From Bacillota bacterium (GTDB lineage: Bacteria > Bacillota > Clostridia > TANB77 > CAG-465), in assembly GCA_023410645.1 (NCBI GenBank), contig JAEYPQ010000073.1:13557-77556 (forward strand): a stretch of 64,000 nt of DNA. The letters run 5' to 3'. Both the position numbers and the translations under genes were made by a program. This document shows positions 55,798 through 64,000 of this stretch, in pieces (the first letter of the stretch is position 1; each line of letters starts with the position of its first letter). The notes beneath the pieces are model-generated. The model searched no databases and was not told the origin of the DNA. It saw only the letters and a list, made by a program, of their open reading frames with translations.

Positions 55798-56442
55798 ATG
55801 AAAATAAATACACCATATTTCACTTTAAAAATAGAAGTACTATTAATAATAGTATTTCTAATTTCTATTTTATTTGAAAATGTTAGAAATTTTCTTTATT
55901 CTTTTTATATATGCTATTTATTTATAGTATTTCACGAACTTTCTCATATGTTTATTGCAGCGATTCTTGGAAAAGAAATAAAGGACTTTAAAATGTCCTT
56001 AGCAGGTGTATGTATAACTTTTAAAGAAGAAAAGTACGAAAAAATAAAAATTACCAAAATAAATAATATAAAAAACATATTTATTTATCTTGCCGGTCCA
56101 TTGTCTAATTTAATAATTGCAGTGTTATTTCAAAATATAAAATTAATATTCGAAATTAATATATTTTTTGCATTGCTAAATCTCATTCCATTATATCCTT
56201 TAGATGGTTATAATATATTACAAAATATTTTAATGATTATTAAAAGTAAGGAAAAAAACAAAAGTATCTTAAAAATATTAGAAAAAGTGATATTATTAAT
56301 ATTTTTTACCATTTCAATATTACAGATAATATATTTTAAAAATCCATCCATGATAATTTTTGTAATATATATATATTTACAAATAAAACAAAAAGATGTA
56401 TTTGATAAAAATGTTGAAATATTGAAGAAAATAAGATATTAA
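55798..56442 (+). CDS. SpoIVFB-like site-2 (M50) intramembrane protease
   Basis: A 214-residue polytopic membrane protein with Zn motif HELSH in VFHELSHMFIAAILG and the second motif NLIPLYPLDGYNIL (Asp ligand). It matches SpoIVFB-type proteases, which cut pro-SigK in the mother cell. sigK is not in the window. About 8 bases after its partner gene. Confidence 0.82.
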   Translation: MKINTPYFTLKIEVLLIIVFLISILFENVRNFLYSFYICYLFIVFHELSHMFIAAILGKEIKDFKMSLAGVCITFKEEKYEKIKITKINNIKNIFIYLAGPLSNLIIAVLFQNIKLIFEINIFFALLNLIPLYPLDGYNILQNILMIIKSKEKNKSILKILEKVILLIFFTISILQIIYFKNPSMIIFVIYIYLQIKQKDVFDKNVEILKKIRY

Positions 56443-56494
56443 AGAAATGTTTCAAATAAATTACAAAAATATTACAGTTTTTTTGTTAAAACAC

Positions 56495-56523
56495 TTGATT
56501 TTTTACAAAAAAAATAGTATTAT
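56495..56523 (+). promoter_or_regulatory. Promoter of ftsAZ
   Basis: TTGATT (56495-56500), 17 bases, TATTAT (56518-56523). Confidence 0.6.
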
Positions 56524-56552
56524 ATGTGTAGATTTATTTGGGGGTGTTAAAT

Positions 56553-57827
56553 GTGGCTATCGGAGACATTATAGTTGGGCTAGATTTAGGCGTTTCAAAG
56601 GTAAGTTGTGTTATAGGACAAGTTAATAAATTTAGCGAAATAGAAGTTATTGGTTACGGTTTAGCAAATAATTCGGGTATAAAAAAGGGCCAGATTTTAG
56701 ATCCGCAAAATGTGGGACAATCTATAAAAAAAGCAATTGAATCTGCTGAACAAATATCAGAACTTTCCGTTAATTCTGCATATGTAAATGTAAAAGGTTT
56801 AAATGTTAGAATTGAAAAGGTTGTTATGGAGTCAGAAGTTGAAAAGCCTGATGATGGAATGACTATAAACGATATATACAATTTATTTAATAAAATACAA
56901 TATGCTACTAGTCTGGAAAATGATGAGCAAATTATAGATATATTACCTTTTGAATATTACGTTAATGGTAGAACATATAAAGAGGAGCCAATAGGAGCTT
57001 TTTGCAAAAGATTTTCAATGGAAGTTGAGGTAATAATTGCAAAGGGTGATTATATAGCTGGCGTACAAAAGGCACTTAAATATGCCGGTATATCTTTAGA
57101 CGGGCTTATACTTGAAACATTAGCAACTTCGAATATAGTTTTAATGCCAGAAGAAAAAGAAATGGGAGTCTTACTAGTAGATATTGGGGCAGGACACACA
57201 GATATATCAGTTTATAAAAATTCTAAAATTGAATTTTATAGCACTTTACCTGTTGGTGGCGATCATATTACAAGTGATATAGCATTAACATTTGATATTT
57301 CTACCACTGAAGCAGAAAAATTAAAAAAGCAATATAATCTTGCTATTATGGCTATGATAACGAATAATCATGAATTAAAATTAACTACAAAAATGTCAGA
57401 TGATCAAAATGATGTTATAAAGTGTAGTGATATTGTACAAGTAATAGAAGCAAGAGTTAAAGAAATATATCAAATAATTAGAAAACTAATAGCAGATAAT
57501 AACTTAACAGGTAAAATTGAATGCATGGTTTTAACAGGACAAGGTATCAGCAATATTGTTGGTGTAGAAGAACTTGGAATGCTTATACTTAAACTAAATC
57601 AAGTCAGAATTTGTAGTCCAAAATTAATTAATATAATTAAACCACAACACACTACAGTTTTTGGAATGGTAAGGTATATAGCAAGTCTTGGAATAAGCAA
57701 ACATGTAAATAGTGATGTTGAAATAATAACTGATCCAAATATGAGAGAGAAATTTATATATAGTATAAAAACTTTCAAAGAAAAGTTTGGTAATATGTTT
57801 AAAAGAGTTAAAAATATAGATGAATAA
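56553..57827 (+). CDS. ftsA: Cell division protein FtsA
   Basis: A 424-residue actin-like protein with GLDLGVSKVSCVIGQV phosphate loop, SHS2 1C subdomain (EPIGAFCKRFSMEVEVI), VDIGAGHTDISVY and VLTGQGISNIVG. The last basic residues (KEKFGNMFKRVKN) may be the membrane helix. Start at GTG 56553, six bases after GGGGGTG; a TTG at 56538 precedes that site. Confidence 0.92.
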   Translation: MAIGDIIVGLDLGVSKVSCVIGQVNKFSEIEVIGYGLANNSGIKKGQILDPQNVGQSIKKAIESAEQISELSVNSAYVNVKGLNVRIEKVVMESEVEKPDDGMTINDIYNLFNKIQYATSLENDEQIIDILPFEYYVNGRTYKEEPIGAFCKRFSMEVEVIIAKGDYIAGVQKALKYAGISLDGLILETLATSNIVLMPEEKEMGVLLVDIGAGHTDISVYKNSKIEFYSTLPVGGDHITSDIALTFDISTTEAEKLKKQYNLAIMAMITNNHELKLTTKMSDDQNDVIKCSDIVQVIEARVKEIYQIIRKLIADNNLTGKIECMVLTGQGISNIVGVEELGMLILKLNQVRICSPKLINIIKPQHTTVFGMVRYIASLGISKHVNSDVEIITDPNMREKFIYSIKTFKEKFGNMFKRVKNIDE

Positions 57828-57848
57828 AGAATTGAGGGGGAAAAAGTA

Positions 57849-59003
57849 ATGGAAAATGATTTACAAATTGGTATGGCAAGTATTAAAGTTGTAGGTGTTG
57901 GTGGAGCTGGAAATAATGGAGTAAATAGAATGGTTGAATCTGGACTTAAAGGTGTAGAATTCATATCTATTAATACTGATAAACAAGCTTTACAATTATC
58001 AAGAGCAAGCAAGAAGATACAAATAGGAGAAAAATTAACTAGAGGACTTGGCGCAGGTGCAAATCCTGAAGTTGGAAAATGTAGCGCAGAAGAATCAAAA
58101 GCAGAGATAGCCGAAGCTTTAAAAGGTGCAGATATGGTATTTGTAACCACTGGAATGGGCGGAGGAACAGGAACAGGAGCAGCTCCTATAGTTGCTGAAG
58201 TTTCTAAAGAAATGGGTATTCTTACAGTTGGTGTTGTGACAAAGCCTTTCCCTTTTGAAGGAAAAAGAAGAATGACACAAGCTGATCGTGGTATTGAAGA
58301 ATTAAGACAATCAGTTGATACTTTAATTATAATTCCAAATGAGAAATTATTACAAGTTGTTGAAAAACAAACTTCTTTTGATGAAGCTTTAAAAATGGCA
58401 GATGATGTATTAAGACAAGGTGTACAAGGTATATCTGATTTAATAACAATACCAGGTCTTGTAAACTTAGATTTTGCTGATGTTAAGACTATAATGTTAG
58501 ATGCTGGAATTGCTCATATGGGTATAGGAAGAGCATCTGGTGAACATAGAGCTCAAGAAGCTGCAAGACAAGCTATACATAGTCCATTACTTGAAACATC
58601 TATTGAGGGTGCTGGTGGCGTATTAATTAATGTAACTGGTGGTAGAGATCTAGGACTTCTAGAAATTAATGAAGCTGCTGAACTAGTACAAAAATCAGTT
58701 GATCCAGAAGCAAATATAATATTTGGTGCTGTAATAGACGAAAATTTAACAAATGAAATTGTTATAACTGTTATTGCAACTGGATTTGCTAAGGCATCTT
58801 CTTTTCAAGAATTGAAGTTGGATAATGTATTAAATGATGCTCTTAAAAATGCGACAAGCAGTAACTCTTCAAGTAGTATTCCTTCTGGTAATTTAAATGG
58901 AGTAAATATTATGGGAAATAGTTCAAAAAATTCTTTTAACTCAAACAATTATAATGTTGATTTAGATATTCCACCTTTCTTAAGAAGAAATAAAGGAGAA
59001 TAA
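57849..59003 (+). CDS. ftsZ: Cell division protein FtsZ
   Basis: A 384-residue Fts[17 protein letters not shown], tubulin signature [15 protein letters not shown]7 loop [11 protein letters not shown], a Ser/Asn-rich linker and conserved C-terminal DIPPFLRR. Ends with a palindrome terminator. Confidence 0.97.
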   Translation: MENDLQIGMASIKVVGVGGAGNNGVNRMVESGLKGVEFISINTDKQALQLSRASKKIQIGEKLTRGLGAGANPEVGKCSAEESKAEIAEALKGADMVFVTTGMGGGTGTGAAPIVAEVSKEMGILTVGVVTKPFPFEGKRRMTQADRGIEELRQSVDTLIIIPNEKLLQVVEKQTSFDEALKMADDVLRQGVQGISDLITIPGLVNLDFADVKTIMLDAGIAHMGIGRASGEHRAQEAARQAIHSPLLETSIEGAGGVLINVTGGRDLGLLEINEAAELVQKSVDPEANIIFGAVIDENLTNEIVITVIATGFAKASSFQELKLDNVLNDALKNATSSNSSSSIPSGNLNGVNIMGNSSKNSFNSNNYNVDLDIPPFLRRNKGE

Positions 59004-59025
59004 ATTAAAATCTATATATTTAATG

Positions 59026-59055
59026 AATTGCATACTTAAGTATGCAATTTTTTTT
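59026..59055 (+). terminator. Terminator after ftsZ
   Basis: AATTGCATAC-TTAA-GTATGCAATT followed by six or more T. Confidence 0.85.
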
Positions 59056-59065
59056 AAAACTTTTT

Positions 59066-59112
59066 ATCTACAATTTTATTCTACAAAATTTTATTCATTT
59101 GCGTATTATAAT
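59066..59112 (+). promoter_or_regulatory. Putative Spo0A-dependent spoIIG promoter
   Basis: TATAAT at 59107-59112 lacks a -35. TATCTACA (59066-59073) and TTCTACA (59079-59085) each differ by one or two bases from the Spo0A box complement TTCGACA and would stand near -50 and -37, as at Bacillus spoIIG. Confidence 0.5.
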
Positions 59113-59132
59113 TTATTAAGGTGATTAATTAA

Positions 59133-59942
59133 ATGAAAATCTACCTAGAATATGTATTTATTGAAAATTTAATAGTAAATTATGTGATAGTAAATCAAAT
59201 AAGCATTTTTACTAAAATAAAGATATCTAAAATAAATAAATTCTTTTCAATATTTATTCTATCTTTTTATACTGTTGTAGAAATTGTACTAAAAGATAAT
59301 ATTATATCTAATATATTAATTAAGATTTTAGTTGTAAATGTATCAATATATATTGGATTTAGATCTAAAAATTTAGGAGTATATCTAAAAGAAATTGTAT
59401 ATTATTACATTATTTCATTTACTTATGTAGGAATAATAATATCAATTACACTATTATTTAATATTCCTATTGAAAAGACATATATTAAAATATTAATTTA
59501 TATAGTTTCGTATGCAATATTATATGTGTTTAATAATTTTTTGTGGAAACTGTGGAAAACAGACATAAAGAAAAATGATTTGACATATAAAATTAATATA
59601 AATGGACATGAGATACAAGCTTTTGTGGATACTGGAAATACAGTTAAGGATTATATAAATAATTTAGATGTTATATTTATTGAGAAAAAATGGTATGAAA
59701 TATTTAAAAAAGAAAATTTATTTATATCCAAAGAAAAAATAAATATTAATACCATAAATTCAAATAATGAGGTTTATGGTTATGTAATAAAAAACATAGA
59801 AATATTCAAACAAAATGAAACATTTTATTTTGAAAAAATGGTATTTGTTTTTGTTGATCATAATATAAATAAAAGTTTAGATTGTACTGCTATTATTGGA
59901 TACGATACATATGTAGAAAAATTAAAGGGGGTATCATTATGA
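59133..59942 (+). CDS. spoIIGA: Sigma-E processing peptidase SpoIIGA
   Basis: A 269-residue membrane protein: about five hydrophobic segments in the N-terminal 150 residues, then an aspartic protease-like domain with HEIQAFVDTGNTVKDY (DTGN active site). It cuts the pro-sequence of SigE. It ends in ATGA overlap with sigE. Confidence 0.92.
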   Translation: MKIYLEYVFIENLIVNYVIVNQISIFTKIKISKINKFFSIFILSFYTVVEIVLKDNIISNILIKILVVNVSIYIGFRSKNLGVYLKEIVYYYIISFTYVGIIISITLLFNIPIEKTYIKILIYIVSYAILYVFNNFLWKLWKTDIKKNDLTYKININGHEIQAFVDTGNTVKDYINNLDVIFIEKKWYEIFKKENLFISKEKININTINSNNEVYGYVIKNIEIFKQNETFYFEKMVFVFVDHNINKSLDCTAIIGYDTYVEKLKGVSL

Positions 59943-60649
59943 TAAAGAATAATACTTTAAGAGCTATATACTTAAAAATGCTAAAGATGTTTGGATTAGA
60001 TGAAAACAATATATACTATATAGCTGGAAGTGACAAGTTACCTGCACCTCTAGATTCAAAAGAGGAACAAGAATTATTAGAAAAACTAATGAAAAAAGAT
60101 TTAGAAGCAAAAAATACATTAATAGAAAGAAATTTAAGATTAGTCGTATATATTGCAAAGAAATTTGAAAATTCAGGTGTAAATATTGAAGATTTAATAT
60201 CTATAGGTACAATAGGATTAATGAAAGCAATTAATAGTTATAATTTAGATAAAAATATAAAACTCGCTACATATGCATCCAGATGTATAGAAAATGAAAT
60301 ATTAATGTTTCTTAGAAAAAATAATAGAATAAAAACAGAAATATCAATTGATGAACCAATTAATACGGATAGTGAAGGAAATGATTTATCATTAGGTGAT
60401 ATTTTAGGAACAGATAATGATAGTATATTTAGATCAATTGAAGAAAGTGATAATAAAAAAGTTTTACTTGGTGCTATAAAAAAATTAAATAAAAGAGAAA
60501 AGATGATTATGCAACTTAGATATGGATTTGATGGGATTGAAGAGCTTACTCAAAAAGAAGTTGCCGATAAGCTTGGTATATCACAATCATATATTTCAAG
60601 AATTGAAAAAAAGGTAATAAATAGTCTAAAAAAAGACTTTTCGCTTTAA
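59939..60649 (+). CDS. sigE: Sporulation sigma factor SigE (pro-form)
   Basis: A 236-residue sigma-70 family protein. Short pro-sequence, then region 2 LVVYIAKKFENSGVNIEDLISIG, YASRCIENEILMFLRK, and region 4 HTH LTQKEVADKLGISQSYISRI. Start at ATG 59939 in the SpoIIGA overlap. Mother-cell sigma factor. Confidence 0.95.
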   Translation: MIKNNTLRAIYLKMLKMFGLDENNIYYIAGSDKLPAPLDSKEEQELLEKLMKKDLEAKNTLIERNLRLVVYIAKKFENSGVNIEDLISIGTIGLMKAINSYNLDKNIKLATYASRCIENEILMFLRKNNRIKTEISIDEPINTDSEGNDLSLGDILGTDNDSIFRSIEESDNKKVLLGAIKKLNKREKMIMQLRYGFDGIEELTQKEVADKLGISQSYISRIEKKVINSLKKDFSL

Positions 60650-60708
60650 TATGTATAACTTATAATTAACGAGAAAAAATATGAACAAATGAAAAAGGAG
60701 GAATACAT

Positions 60709-61491
60709 ATGAATGTAAAAGTTGAAATCCAAGGATTAGATACTTCTAAATTACCAAAATTATCTGCAAAAGAACAAATGGAATTACTACATAAAATAAA
60801 AAACGGCGAAACAGAATTAAAAGATAAATTTATTGAGGCAAATTTAAGATTAGTATTAAGTATAATTAAAAAGTTTAATAATAGAGGTGAAAATATAAAT
60901 GATATTTTCCAAATAGGAGTTATAGGATTAATAAAATCAATTGATAATTTTGATATTAATCAACCTGTTCAATTTTCCACATATGCGGTTCCTATGATAA
61001 TTGGTGAAATAAAGAGGTACTTGAGAGATAATAGTGCTTTTAGGATAACAAGATCTTTAAGGGATCTAGCATATTTAATTTCTCAGGAAAAAGAAAAATA
61101 TATTAGAGAAAAAAATGAAGAACCAACCATTGATGAGTTGTGCAAAATTACAGGAGCAGAAAAAGAAGATGTTATACTAGCAATTGATAGTATGGTTACA
61201 CCTATGTCAATATATGATTGTGTGTATAATGATGGTGGGGATCAAATATATCTACTTGATCAATTAAAAAATGAGAAAGAGGAATCTGAGAATGTTATTG
61301 ATAAAATAGCAATTGAACAGATATTAGAAAAATTAAGTGAAAAAGAAAGACATATAATACAAAAAAGATATTTTAATGATAAAACACAAACTGAACTTGC
61401 AGAGGAGTTAGGTGTATCTCAAGCACAAATTTCAAGAATAGAAAAAAATGCATTAGATAGAATAAAAAAAAGAGTTGAAAAAGGTAAATAA
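60709..61491 (+). CDS. sigG: Sporulation sigma factor SigG
   Basis: A 260-residue forespore sigma with the SigG start KVEIQGLDTSKLPKLSAKEQ, region 2 FQIGVIGLIKSIDNFD, and region 4 KTQTELAEELGVSQAQISRI. AAAGGAGG before ATG. Behind sigE, as in Bacillus and Clostridium. Confidence 0.95.
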   Translation: MNVKVEIQGLDTSKLPKLSAKEQMELLHKIKNGETELKDKFIEANLRLVLSIIKKFNNRGENINDIFQIGVIGLIKSIDNFDINQPVQFSTYAVPMIIGEIKRYLRDNSAFRITRSLRDLAYLISQEKEKYIREKNEEPTIDELCKITGAEKEDVILAIDSMVTPMSIYDCVYNDGGDQIYLLDQLKNEKEESENVIDKIAIEQILEKLSEKERHIIQKRYFNDKTQTELAEELGVSQAQISRIEKNALDRIKKRVEKGK

Positions 61492-61493
61492 TA

Positions 61494-61527
61494 AAAAGAA
61501 TATCCAGTTTATATCTGGATATTCTTT
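61494..61527 (+). terminator. Terminator after sigG
   Basis: AAAGAATATCCAG pairs with CTGGATATTCTTT around TTTATAT. Confidence 0.75.
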
Positions 61528-61592
61528 ATGTTAAATGTATATTTAATTATGAAAATAATATAATCATAGTATGAAAATAGGAGGTATAATAA

Positions 61593-62114
61593 ATGGGAAA
61601 TACTATTTATTTAAGTCCATCAGCTCAAGAAAATAATATTGGTGTTGGAGATTTTGGTACGGAAGAATATCGAATGAATAGAATAGCTGATATACTAGAA
61701 GATATATTAATAAATCAGGGGTATATAGTATATAGAAATAATCCGGAAGATAGTTTAACTCAGATTGTTGAGGAAAGTAATCAAATAGGTCCAGATATAC
61801 ATGTCGCAATCCATAGCAATGCTGCAAATGGACTTGCAAGAGGTCCAGAAATATATACTAATATGATGGGAACACCTGGAGATAGACTTGCACATTATAT
61901 ATACAATCAAATTTTAGAAATATATCCAAATCCTGAACTTGGTAGAGGTGTCAGATATACAGATTCTTTATATGAAATTGTCCAAACAAATGCTCCGGCA
62001 GTATTACTAGAGATTGCATTTCATGATAACATAGAAGATGCAGAATTTATAATGCAAAATGAAACTCAAATTGCAGAAGCAATTGCAAGAGGAATAAATC
62101 AATTCTTCGGATAA
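61593..62114 (+). CDS. Amidase_3-like protein without the first Zn histidine
   Basis: A 173-residue Amidase_3-fold protein without signal peptide. The PGHGG motif reads SPSAQENN; the Glu ligand region GTEEYRMNRI, HVAIHSNA and the catalytic-Glu region VLLEIAF are kept. It is similar to a clostridial subgroup with SPSxQxxN. It may be an altered or inactive N-acetylmuramoyl-L-alanine amidase, acting in the spore or mother cell since it lies after sigG. AGGAGGTATAATAA before ATG. Confidence 0.7.
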   Translation: MGNTIYLSPSAQENNIGVGDFGTEEYRMNRIADILEDILINQGYIVYRNNPEDSLTQIVEESNQIGPDIHVAIHSNAANGLARGPEIYTNMMGTPGDRLAHYIYNQILEIYPNPELGRGVRYTDSLYEIVQTNAPAVLLEIAFHDNIEDAEFIMQNETQIAEAIARGINQFFG

Positions 62115-62183
62115 CATTATTTTAAATATTAATAAGCTTGTCATTTTTTATTATTTATGCTAAAATAATTTATGGTGATTCAT

Positions 62184-63557
62184 ATGCTAAAAATAGAAGA
62201 AATATTAGTTGCTACAAATGGTAAATTGATAAATGGAGATATTAATGTTATTCCTCAAAATTATATTGTTGATAGTAGGGAGTTAAATAAAGGTGATTTT
62301 TTTGTTCCAATAGTTGGTATGAAGATTGATGCACATGATTTTATTATTGATTCTGTAAGAAAAGGTATTATCGGATTTTTTATAAATAAAGATTGTAATA
62401 ATAAAAAGTTTATAATAAATGAAAGTAAGAAAATAAATAAAGATATTTGTATAATAGAAGTTAATAATACTCAAAAAGCATTATATGACTCTGGAAAATA
62501 TAATAGAGAAAAACATATTGATATTCCAATAGTTGCAGTAACAGGAAGTGTGGGAAAAACAAGTACAAGGGAGATAATATCAAGCGTTCTTAAAACCGAG
62601 AAAAATGTACTTACAACAATAAAAAATTATAATAGTATGATAGGTATACCGATAATGTTACTAAAACTTGATAAACAGGAAATTTGCGTCTTGGAGGCGG
62701 GAATAGACAAAATTGGTGAAATGGAAGATGAATCTAATTTATTAAAACCAAATGTTGCCTTAATAACTAATATCGGTACAGCACATATAGAGGCTTTTAA
62801 AAGTAGAGAAACTATATTTAAAGAAAAAATACAAATAACGAATCATATACAATCTCCCAAAATTTTAATCATAAATTCTAATGATGAACTATTAAGTAAA
62901 GTAGAAAAAAATAATGATATAAATATAATCAATATAAATAAAGATATGGTAAGTATTATTGAACAAACAGATGAAAATATTAGATTTAAGACAAGAATAT
63001 ATAATAATGAGGAAATTGTTAATATTAATGAGATAGGAATACATAATGTATATAATGCTATGTTTGCAGTAAAAGTAGGAGAAATATTTAATCTAAAAAA
63101 GGAAAATATAATAAATGGAATATCAAATTATAAAAATTTTTCAAGAAGATTAGAAAAAATATATATAAATGGTAATATATTATTAATTGATGATACTTAT
63201 AATGCAAGTATTGATTCAATGAGATCAGGATTAATTACAGTAAATGAATTAAAGTGTAATAGAAAAATAGCTGTACTTGGTGATATGTTTGAACTTGGAG
63301 AAAAGTCTGAGGAACTTCATGTAGAAGTAGGTAAACTTTTTAAAGATTTGAAATATGATATATTATATGTACTTGGAGAAAGAGCAAAGGATATAGCACG
63401 AAATGCCAAAGAATATATTAATAACGTATTGGAGTTTGATAAAAAGGATGAATTAATAGAAAAATTAAAAAATGAAATGAGAAGTGGGGATATAATTTTT
63501 TTTAAAGCATCTAATGGAATGAAATTTGATGAAATAATAAAAGGAATTAGAAGATAA
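62184..63557 (+). CDS. murF: UDP-MurNAc-tripeptide:D-Ala-D-Ala ligase
   Basis: A 457-residue Mur ligase. N-domain VDSRELNKGDFFVPIVG, ATP site VAVTGSVGKTSTREIISSVL, ITNIGTAHIEAFKS and the C-domain DDTYNASIDSMRSGL, with AVLGDMFELGEKSEELH. Start at ATG 62184 (GGTGAT). Confidence 0.93.
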   Translation: MLKIEEILVATNGKLINGDINVIPQNYIVDSRELNKGDFFVPIVGMKIDAHDFIIDSVRKGIIGFFINKDCNNKKFIINESKKINKDICIIEVNNTQKALYDSGKYNREKHIDIPIVAVTGSVGKTSTREIISSVLKTEKNVLTTIKNYNSMIGIPIMLLKLDKQEICVLEAGIDKIGEMEDESNLLKPNVALITNIGTAHIEAFKSRETIFKEKIQITNHIQSPKILIINSNDELLSKVEKNNDINIININKDMVSIIEQTDENIRFKTRIYNNEEIVNINEIGIHNVYNAMFAVKVGEIFNLKKENIINGISNYKNFSRRLEKIYINGNILLIDDTYNASIDSMRSGLITVNELKCNRKIAVLGDMFELGEKSEELHVEVGKLFKDLKYDILYVLGERAKDIARNAKEYINNVLEFDKKDELIEKLKNEMRSGDIIFFKASNGMKFDEIIKGIRR

Positions 63558-63568
63558 ATTTATTTTTG

Positions 63569-63602
63569 AATGAAGTGTTTGAATAAATACTTCATTTTTT
63601 TA
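63569..63602 (+). terminator. Terminator after murF
   Basis: AATGAAGTGTTT pairs with AAATACTTCATT around GAAT, followed by six T. Confidence 0.8.
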
Positions 63603-63624
63603 ATATAATATAATGGTGATATGT

Positions 63625-63855
63625 ATGTCTAGAGGTATAGATTTTAAACAAAAAGAAGTGGTAAGTATTACAGAAGGAAAAATATTAGGATTTGTAGTAG
63701 ATGTTCAAGCTGACTTTGAAAATGGAGAAATACATTCAATTATTGTTGCAAAAACAGGAAAATTATTTGGAAATTTAACAGGAAAAAATAATATTACGAT
63801 ACCATGGGAGAAGATAAAAAAGATTGGTGAAGATGTAATTTTGGTCGAAACTTAA
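63625..63855 (+). CDS. YlmC/YmxH-family PRC-barrel protein
   Basis: A 76-residue small beta protein: MSRGIDFKQKEVVSITEGK, GFVVDVQADFENGEIHSII and ITIPWEKIKKIGEDVILV, matching the YlmC/YmxH sporulation-linked family. Start at ATG 63625 after GGTGAT. Confidence 0.88.
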   Translation: MSRGIDFKQKEVVSITEGKILGFVVDVQADFENGEIHSIIVAKTGKLFGNLTGKNNITIPWEKIKKIGEDVILVET

Positions 63856-63883
63856 AAAATTATAAGAAAAATTAAAAAAAGTG

Positions 63884-63912
63884 TTGACAAAGGGAAATAA
63901 AAATGGTATTAT
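63884..63912 (+). promoter_or_regulatory. Promoter for a gene beyond the right edge
   Basis: TTGACA (63884-63889), 17 bases, TATTAT (63907-63912). No start codon with a ribosome site is seen before the window ends. Confidence 0.7.
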
Positions 63913-64000
63913 ATAACACGTCGCAAACAGAAAAAATATTGAAAAAATTATGTAAAAAAATACCATAATAAATTTTCAAAAAAAGACAAAAAATATATTG

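Overview
The window is chromosomal DNA of a very AT-rich, endospore-forming Firmicute, most likely a member of the Clostridia. The evidence is the low GC, strong GGAGG ribosome sites, a standard genetic code, and the presence of spoIIGA-sigE, sigG, a SpoIVFA/SpoIVFB-like pair, cwlD, a SleB-type hydrolase, a Spo0E-like protein and several Spo0A boxes. The window spans the replication origin: on the left of about 44.5 kb the housekeeping genes run leftward, and on the right they run rightward.

Region 1 (1-13.1 kb) is a phage-derived island on the minus strand. It holds a complete siphovirus-type tail module (tail terminator, major tail protein, two chaperones, tape measure, distal-tail-like protein, hub, minor structural protein, collar-type fibre), a holin, an M23 endolysin cut by the window edge, an ArpU-like activator, and a CI-like repressor with an ImmA-like protease on the opposite strand. 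No terminase, portal, protease, capsid, integrase or replication gene is seen. This layout resembles an F-type tailocin (phage-tail-like bacteriocin) more than a prophage. A divergent promoter pair studded with five copies of a TATCGT-core operator lies between repressor and early genes.

Region 2 (13.1-27.5 kb) is accessory and sporulation-associated. tadA and cwlD are followed by small exported proteins with tandem Spo0A boxes, a YlbF-like protein with a membrane metalloprotease, and a six-gene secretion-type operon (TraC-like N-domain protein, VirB4-like ATPase, TadZ-like ATPase, CpaF-like ATPase, TadB-like membrane protein, unknown protein) ending in a CapA-like protein whose catalytic residues look lost. 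No pilin or prepilin peptidase is present. Small probable spore genes and a 48-residue Spo0E-like protein follow.

Region 3 (27.5-44.5 kb) is mostly leftward housekeeping DNA: two M16 peptidases, YqeY, a WecA/TagO-type transferase, RpiB, a YwlE-like phosphatase, a ZIP transporter, a SleB-type hydrolase, two tRNA-Ser genes, a Nudix hydrolase, then the classic origin-flanking set parB-parA-rsmG-mnmG-mnmE-jag-yidC-yidD-rnpA-rpmH.

Region 4 (44.5-64 kb) starts with a bipartite oriC around dnaA (DnaA boxes on both sides, an unwinding site with DnaA-trios between dnaA and dnaN), then dnaN, recF and gyrB. It continues with an L20-leader-controlled infC-rpmI-rplT operon, efp, miaB, spoIVFA/FB-like genes, ftsA-ftsZ, spoIIGA-sigE-sigG, an Amidase_3 protein, murF and a YlmC/YmxH protein. 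Cell-division and early/forespore sigma genes are therefore unusually close to the origin.
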